This document shows, piece by piece, positions 5,304 through 7,213 of a stretch of 7,213 nucleotides of DNA (position 1 is its first letter; each line of letters opens with the position of its first letter). The DNA is from Planctomycetaceae bacterium (GTDB lineage: Bacteria; Planctomycetota; Planctomycetia; Pirellulales; Thermoguttaceae), in assembly GCA_031288765.1 (NCBI GenBank), contig JAITQV010000079.1, forward strand, positions 1 through 7,213, read 5' to 3'. A program made the position numbers and the translations under genes. Under the pieces are notes generated by a model. The model made no database searches. It had not been told where the DNA came from and worked only from the letters and a program-made list of their open reading frames with translations.

Positions 5304-6445
5304 TGACGGTTTTCAATTTTCTCCGTTATCTGCTGAAGCTGCCGGGCAATCAGTTTCCAAAGTTCGGGATTGTCCAATTTCACCGTAACGGAAACATTTG
5401 TTCCGGCGGCATTGATTTGAATCGTTTGCAACAATCCGCGTTCCGGCGAATTTTCAGTAACACTCAATTGAACAAACGCCAATAATCCCGTCAACAAATC
5501 ACGGACGGCACGGGCGTCTTCTCCGGTTCGCATAACGGCGGTTATTTCAAATTGCGAAACGCCGTTCACTTCATGGAGTGTTGTTTTAACTTTTCTGATT
5601 TTACCCAAAAACTCCGCTCCATTCGAGGTGAGGTTAGCACGTTTCAGTTGGCGGTCTAGGAAAAGAAAACAAGTTTCTTCGAGAACCAGTTCTTTTTTGG
5701 GCAACGTTGTATCCGTTTTATCATAATTGCCGTTTTTGAACGCCTTATAATACGGAACAATTTGGTCATCGTCCGAAAAAAGAATCGCATAACGTCCGGT
5801 ATTAAGTTTTATTCCGGCGCAACAAAATTCAATGTCGCGGTCATAAAATTCAAAATCGAATTTGAGAATAAAATCGCCGTCCGGTTCATTGCGGAGGAAT
5901 TGGTAATCTATTTTCTCCCGAAAATATTTCAAAAATGAGAGGCAGAACCGCGGATTCACATCAATAATAAACGCCAACAAACCATCGAAATTCAAATCCA
6001 AATCCTCTTTTTGTCCCTGCACCAAATCGGTAATATCTTGCAGGTTTTCATCAATTTCGTCATCATCGAAATCCGCCTGAAGTTTGAAAATAACGGCTTC
6101 GAGATGTTGGAAAACGGTTTCGATACCTTTTTTGGTGGAGATACCTGATTCGAGGAAAGTTCGCAAATCGTTGACGACCGGTTCGGGCAATCTCCGTTGG
6201 AGATTTTCACGTGATAATTCTTTGTCAATCGCTTTGTCGCAACTTTTGGTGAACGCTTCGAAAAACGGTTCCCATTCGGGAAGAGCCGTCAAACGCTTGA
6301 CAAAATCCGAAGCCGCAAACGCTTTGAAATTGTCTTCATAGGAAATAATCACCCGACCGCCGTCGGCAAAAGCAAAAATCGCGGCGAAATAAACGGTTAA
6401 CGATACCGCCAACGCCCAAATGGAAATAAACAATCGCTTTGTCAT
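5300..6445 (-). CDS. Secreted protein of unknown function, first gene of the sigma operon
   Basis: No known family was recognised. From ATG 6445 the protein has 381 residues. An N-terminal signal peptide has a basic MTKR start, a hydrophobic core to about residue 26 and a plausible AFA-DGG cleavage near 28/29; no lipobox Cys is present. The mature part has an acidic helical section (about 120-150, with DFDDDEIDENL), a strand-rich centre (190-235), and a C-terminal half (about 255-370) where strands alternate with helices (MRTGEDARAVRDLLTGLLAFVQL). The layout is similar to that of periplasmic binding or scaffold modules. I have a loose recollection of similar C-terminal halves in planctomycete proteins next to ECF sigma genes, which is unverified. 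The ATG is chosen over TTG 6451 because AGGAG (6456-6452) lies six bases before it. Its coupling to the sigma gene suggests an envelope role, such as the sensed or target protein. Confidence 0.8.
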   Translation of the reverse strand: MTKRLFISIWALAVSLTVYFAAIFAFADGGRVIISYEDNFKAFAASDFVKRLTALPEWEPFFEAFTKSCDKAIDKELSRENLQRRLPEPVVNDLRTFLESGISTKKGIETVFQHLEAVIFKLQADFDDDEIDENLQDITDLVQGQKEDLDLNFDGLLAFIIDVNPRFCLSFLKYFREKIDYQFLRNEPDGDFILKFDFEFYDRDIEFCCAGIKLNTGRYAILFSDDDQIVPYYKAFKNGNYDKTDTTLPKKELVLEETCFLFLDRQLKRANLTSNGAEFLGKIRKVKTTLHEVNGVSQFEITAVMRTGEDARAVRDLLTGLLAFVQLSVTENSPERGLLQTIQINAAGTNVSVTVKLDNPELWKLIARQLQQITEKIENRQ

Positions 6446-6451
6446 AAACAA

Positions 6452-6456
6452 CTCCT
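6452..6456 (-). promoter_or_regulatory. Shine-Dalgarno site deciding the ATG 6445 start
   Basis: AGGAG on the minus strand lies six bases before ATG 6445. It abuts the alternative TTG at 6451 with no spacer, so the ATG is the real start. It is the clearest ribosome binding site for a minus-strand gene here and marks the first gene of the operon. Confidence 0.75.
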
Positions 6457-6565
6457 GTTTTGTTAAGATTGTATTGAAATGGTTGTACTTGACCGGTAAA
6501 TTTTACACGATCAACATGAACAGTATTTTGATGTTTTCTATTCGGCGGATGTTACAAACAGCCAA

Positions 6566-6593
6566 AAAATAAAATAATTGCCAATACGGTCAA
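6566..6593 (-). promoter_or_regulatory. Weak candidate promoter for the sigma-factor operon
   Basis: On the minus strand TTGACC (6593-6588), a 16-bp spacer and TATTTT (6571-6566) give a 5/6 and 4/6 match to the sigma-70 consensus. The leader would be about 115 nt. If the operon is autoregulated by its own ECF factor, the true promoter would not look like this, so this is a tentative call only. Confidence 0.25.
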
Positions 6594-6675
6594 AATACAA
6601 AAGCCGTAATGATTCAGCCGATTATTTTTTTCGCAAGTTTCCGCTCCTTCATTGACAAACAAGAGGAACAAGAGA

Positions 6676-6704
6676 TTGATAAAAATGTGATAACGTGTTA
6701 TATT
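6676..6704 (+). promoter_or_regulatory. Sigma-70-type promoter for the Rpn-family gene, with internal dyad
   Basis: TTGATA (6676-6681), an exact 17-bp spacer, and TATATT (6699-6704) are 5/6 matches to both consensus hexamers. The dyad ATAACGTGTTAT (6690-6701) overlaps the spacer and the -10 box and could be an operator. The start would be near 6711, giving a leader of about 80 nt. Confidence 0.65.
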
Positions 6705-6711
6705 ATTGCTT

Positions 6712-6734
6712 GCGCTAATCAAAGGTTGTAGCGC
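6712..6734 (+). promoter_or_regulatory. Leader stem-loop in the Rpn-family gene
   Basis: GCGCTA (6712-6717) pairs with TAGCGC (6729-6734) around an 11-nt loop, right at the predicted transcript start. It is followed by GGCTGATTTTT. The short stem and the position make an early attenuator or a stabilising 5' hairpin possible, without further support. Confidence 0.35.
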
Positions 6735-6790
6735 GGCTGATTTTTATTGTAAAAATTTGAAAGAATAAGAAAAAAGGAGAATGAATTATT

Positions 6791-7213
6791 ATGCAATATC
6801 TCGACCCTAAAATTGATCCGATCTTCAAGCGGATATTCGGCGAACATGAAAACTTGTGTTGCAGTTTACTCAATAGTATGCTTCAGTTGAAACCTTCGCA
6901 ACAAATCGTCAGTATAGAATACCAACAGATTGACCTTTTGCCGGATATACCGATCTTGAAAAATTCCATAGTTGATGTGAATTGCCGTGACAATCTTGGA
7001 CGCAATTTTATTGTTGAGATGCAAATGCATTGGACGGACGCTTTTACTGTCCGTGTACTTTTCAACGCCGCAAAAGTCTATGTCAAACAACTTAATAAAG
7101 CCGGAGAATATAAGTTATTGAAGCCGGTTTATGCGTTAAACTTTATCAATGATATATTTGTTAGAGATTCGTCGGCATTTTACCACGATTTCAAAATGGT
7201 GAATATTGCCGAT
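6791..7213 (+). CDS. Rpn-family PD-(D/E)XK nuclease / transposase-like protein, 5' part
   Basis: The reading frame is open from ATG 6791 to the window end (141 codons, 3' end missing). The N-terminus YLDPKIDPIFKRIFGEHENLCCSLLNSML is the typical opening of the Rpn/YhgA-like family. The nuclease core follows: VDVNCRD (Asp62), then FIVEMQMHW (Glu76, Gln78; the ExQ form of the ExK motif), then the helix FTVRVLFNAAKVYVKQL and the GEYKLLKPVYALNF strand. Characterised members are DNA endonucleases that promote RecA-independent recombination, and they are often annotated as transposases. AGGAG (6775-6779) lies 11 bases before ATG 6791. An ATG at 6781 is rejected because it reads only a few codons to a stop. 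The gene has its own promoter at 6676-6704 and is divergent from the sigma operon. The active-site residues present are intact; completeness cannot be judged. Confidence 0.9.
   Translation, partial: MQYLDPKIDPIFKRIFGEHENLCCSLLNSMLQLKPSQQIVSIEYQQIDLLPDIPILKNSIVDVNCRDNLGRNFIVEMQMHWTDAFTVRVLFNAAKVYVKQLNKAGEYKLLKPVYALNFINDIFVRDSSAFYHDFKMVNIAD

Noticed and set aside
6781..6810. ATG at 6781 as start of a leader peptide or of the Rpn-family gene
   Set aside because: It lies only one base after AGGAG and runs nine codons to a stop in a different frame from the gene. A leader peptide cannot be excluded but has no support.
6866..7090. Minus-strand frames of 60-74 codons at the right end
   Set aside because: They are shadows of the Rpn-family gene, which has its motifs, promoter and ribosome binding site on the plus strand.

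Overview
The window looks like a chromosomal stretch from a moderately AT-rich, free-living or gut-type bacterium. A planctomycete is my best guess, at low certainty. The reasons are weak or absent Shine-Dalgarno sequences before most genes, frequent GTG starts, intergenic DNA full of CCGG-rich palindromes, an ECF sigma factor in an operon with a secreted protein of no known family, and an Rpn-type PD-(D/E)XK gene. None of these is diagnostic.

Left part (1-1073): no convincing complete gene. It opens with five copies of a 21-bp tandem repeat at the window edge. It then carries a series of inverted-repeat structures: a 119-bp MITE-like element (152-270), a bulged strong hairpin (284-328), a 9-bp stem with an A-rich loop (408-452), and a nested composite palindrome (about 701-917). 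In the composite palindrome, two mirrored hairpins share a layout and differ by base-pair-preserving substitutions. A 19-bp perfect palindrome containing TATAAT precedes the first gene.

Middle (1074-2648): a CorA-family membrane transporter on the plus strand, whose GMN signature reads GMS, converges on a complete peptide deformylase gene (def) on the minus strand. An intergenic spacer (2649-3035) holds a good sigma-70-type promoter for def and two small repeats.

Right-centre (3036-6445): a minus-strand operon of four tightly packed genes. In transcription order these are a secreted protein of unknown function with a clear ribosome binding site, an ECF sigma factor (ATGA overlap), a single-pass membrane protein in the position of an anti-sigma factor (8-nt gap), and epoxyqueuosine reductase queG (short overlap). 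The first three plausibly form an envelope-sensing transcription module. QueG, the last enzyme of queuosine tRNA modification, seems to be co-transcribed. Short in-phase DNA repeats have expanded Asn-rich linkers in the last two genes.

Right end (6446-7213): a divergent intergenic region with a well-formed promoter, then the 5' part of an Rpn-family nuclease/transposase-like gene that runs off the window.

I found no CRISPR array, tRNA, rRNA or complete insertion sequence. No clearly new defence or biosynthetic system is visible. The strongest candidates for something undescribed are the composite palindrome at 701-917 and the sigma-factor operon.
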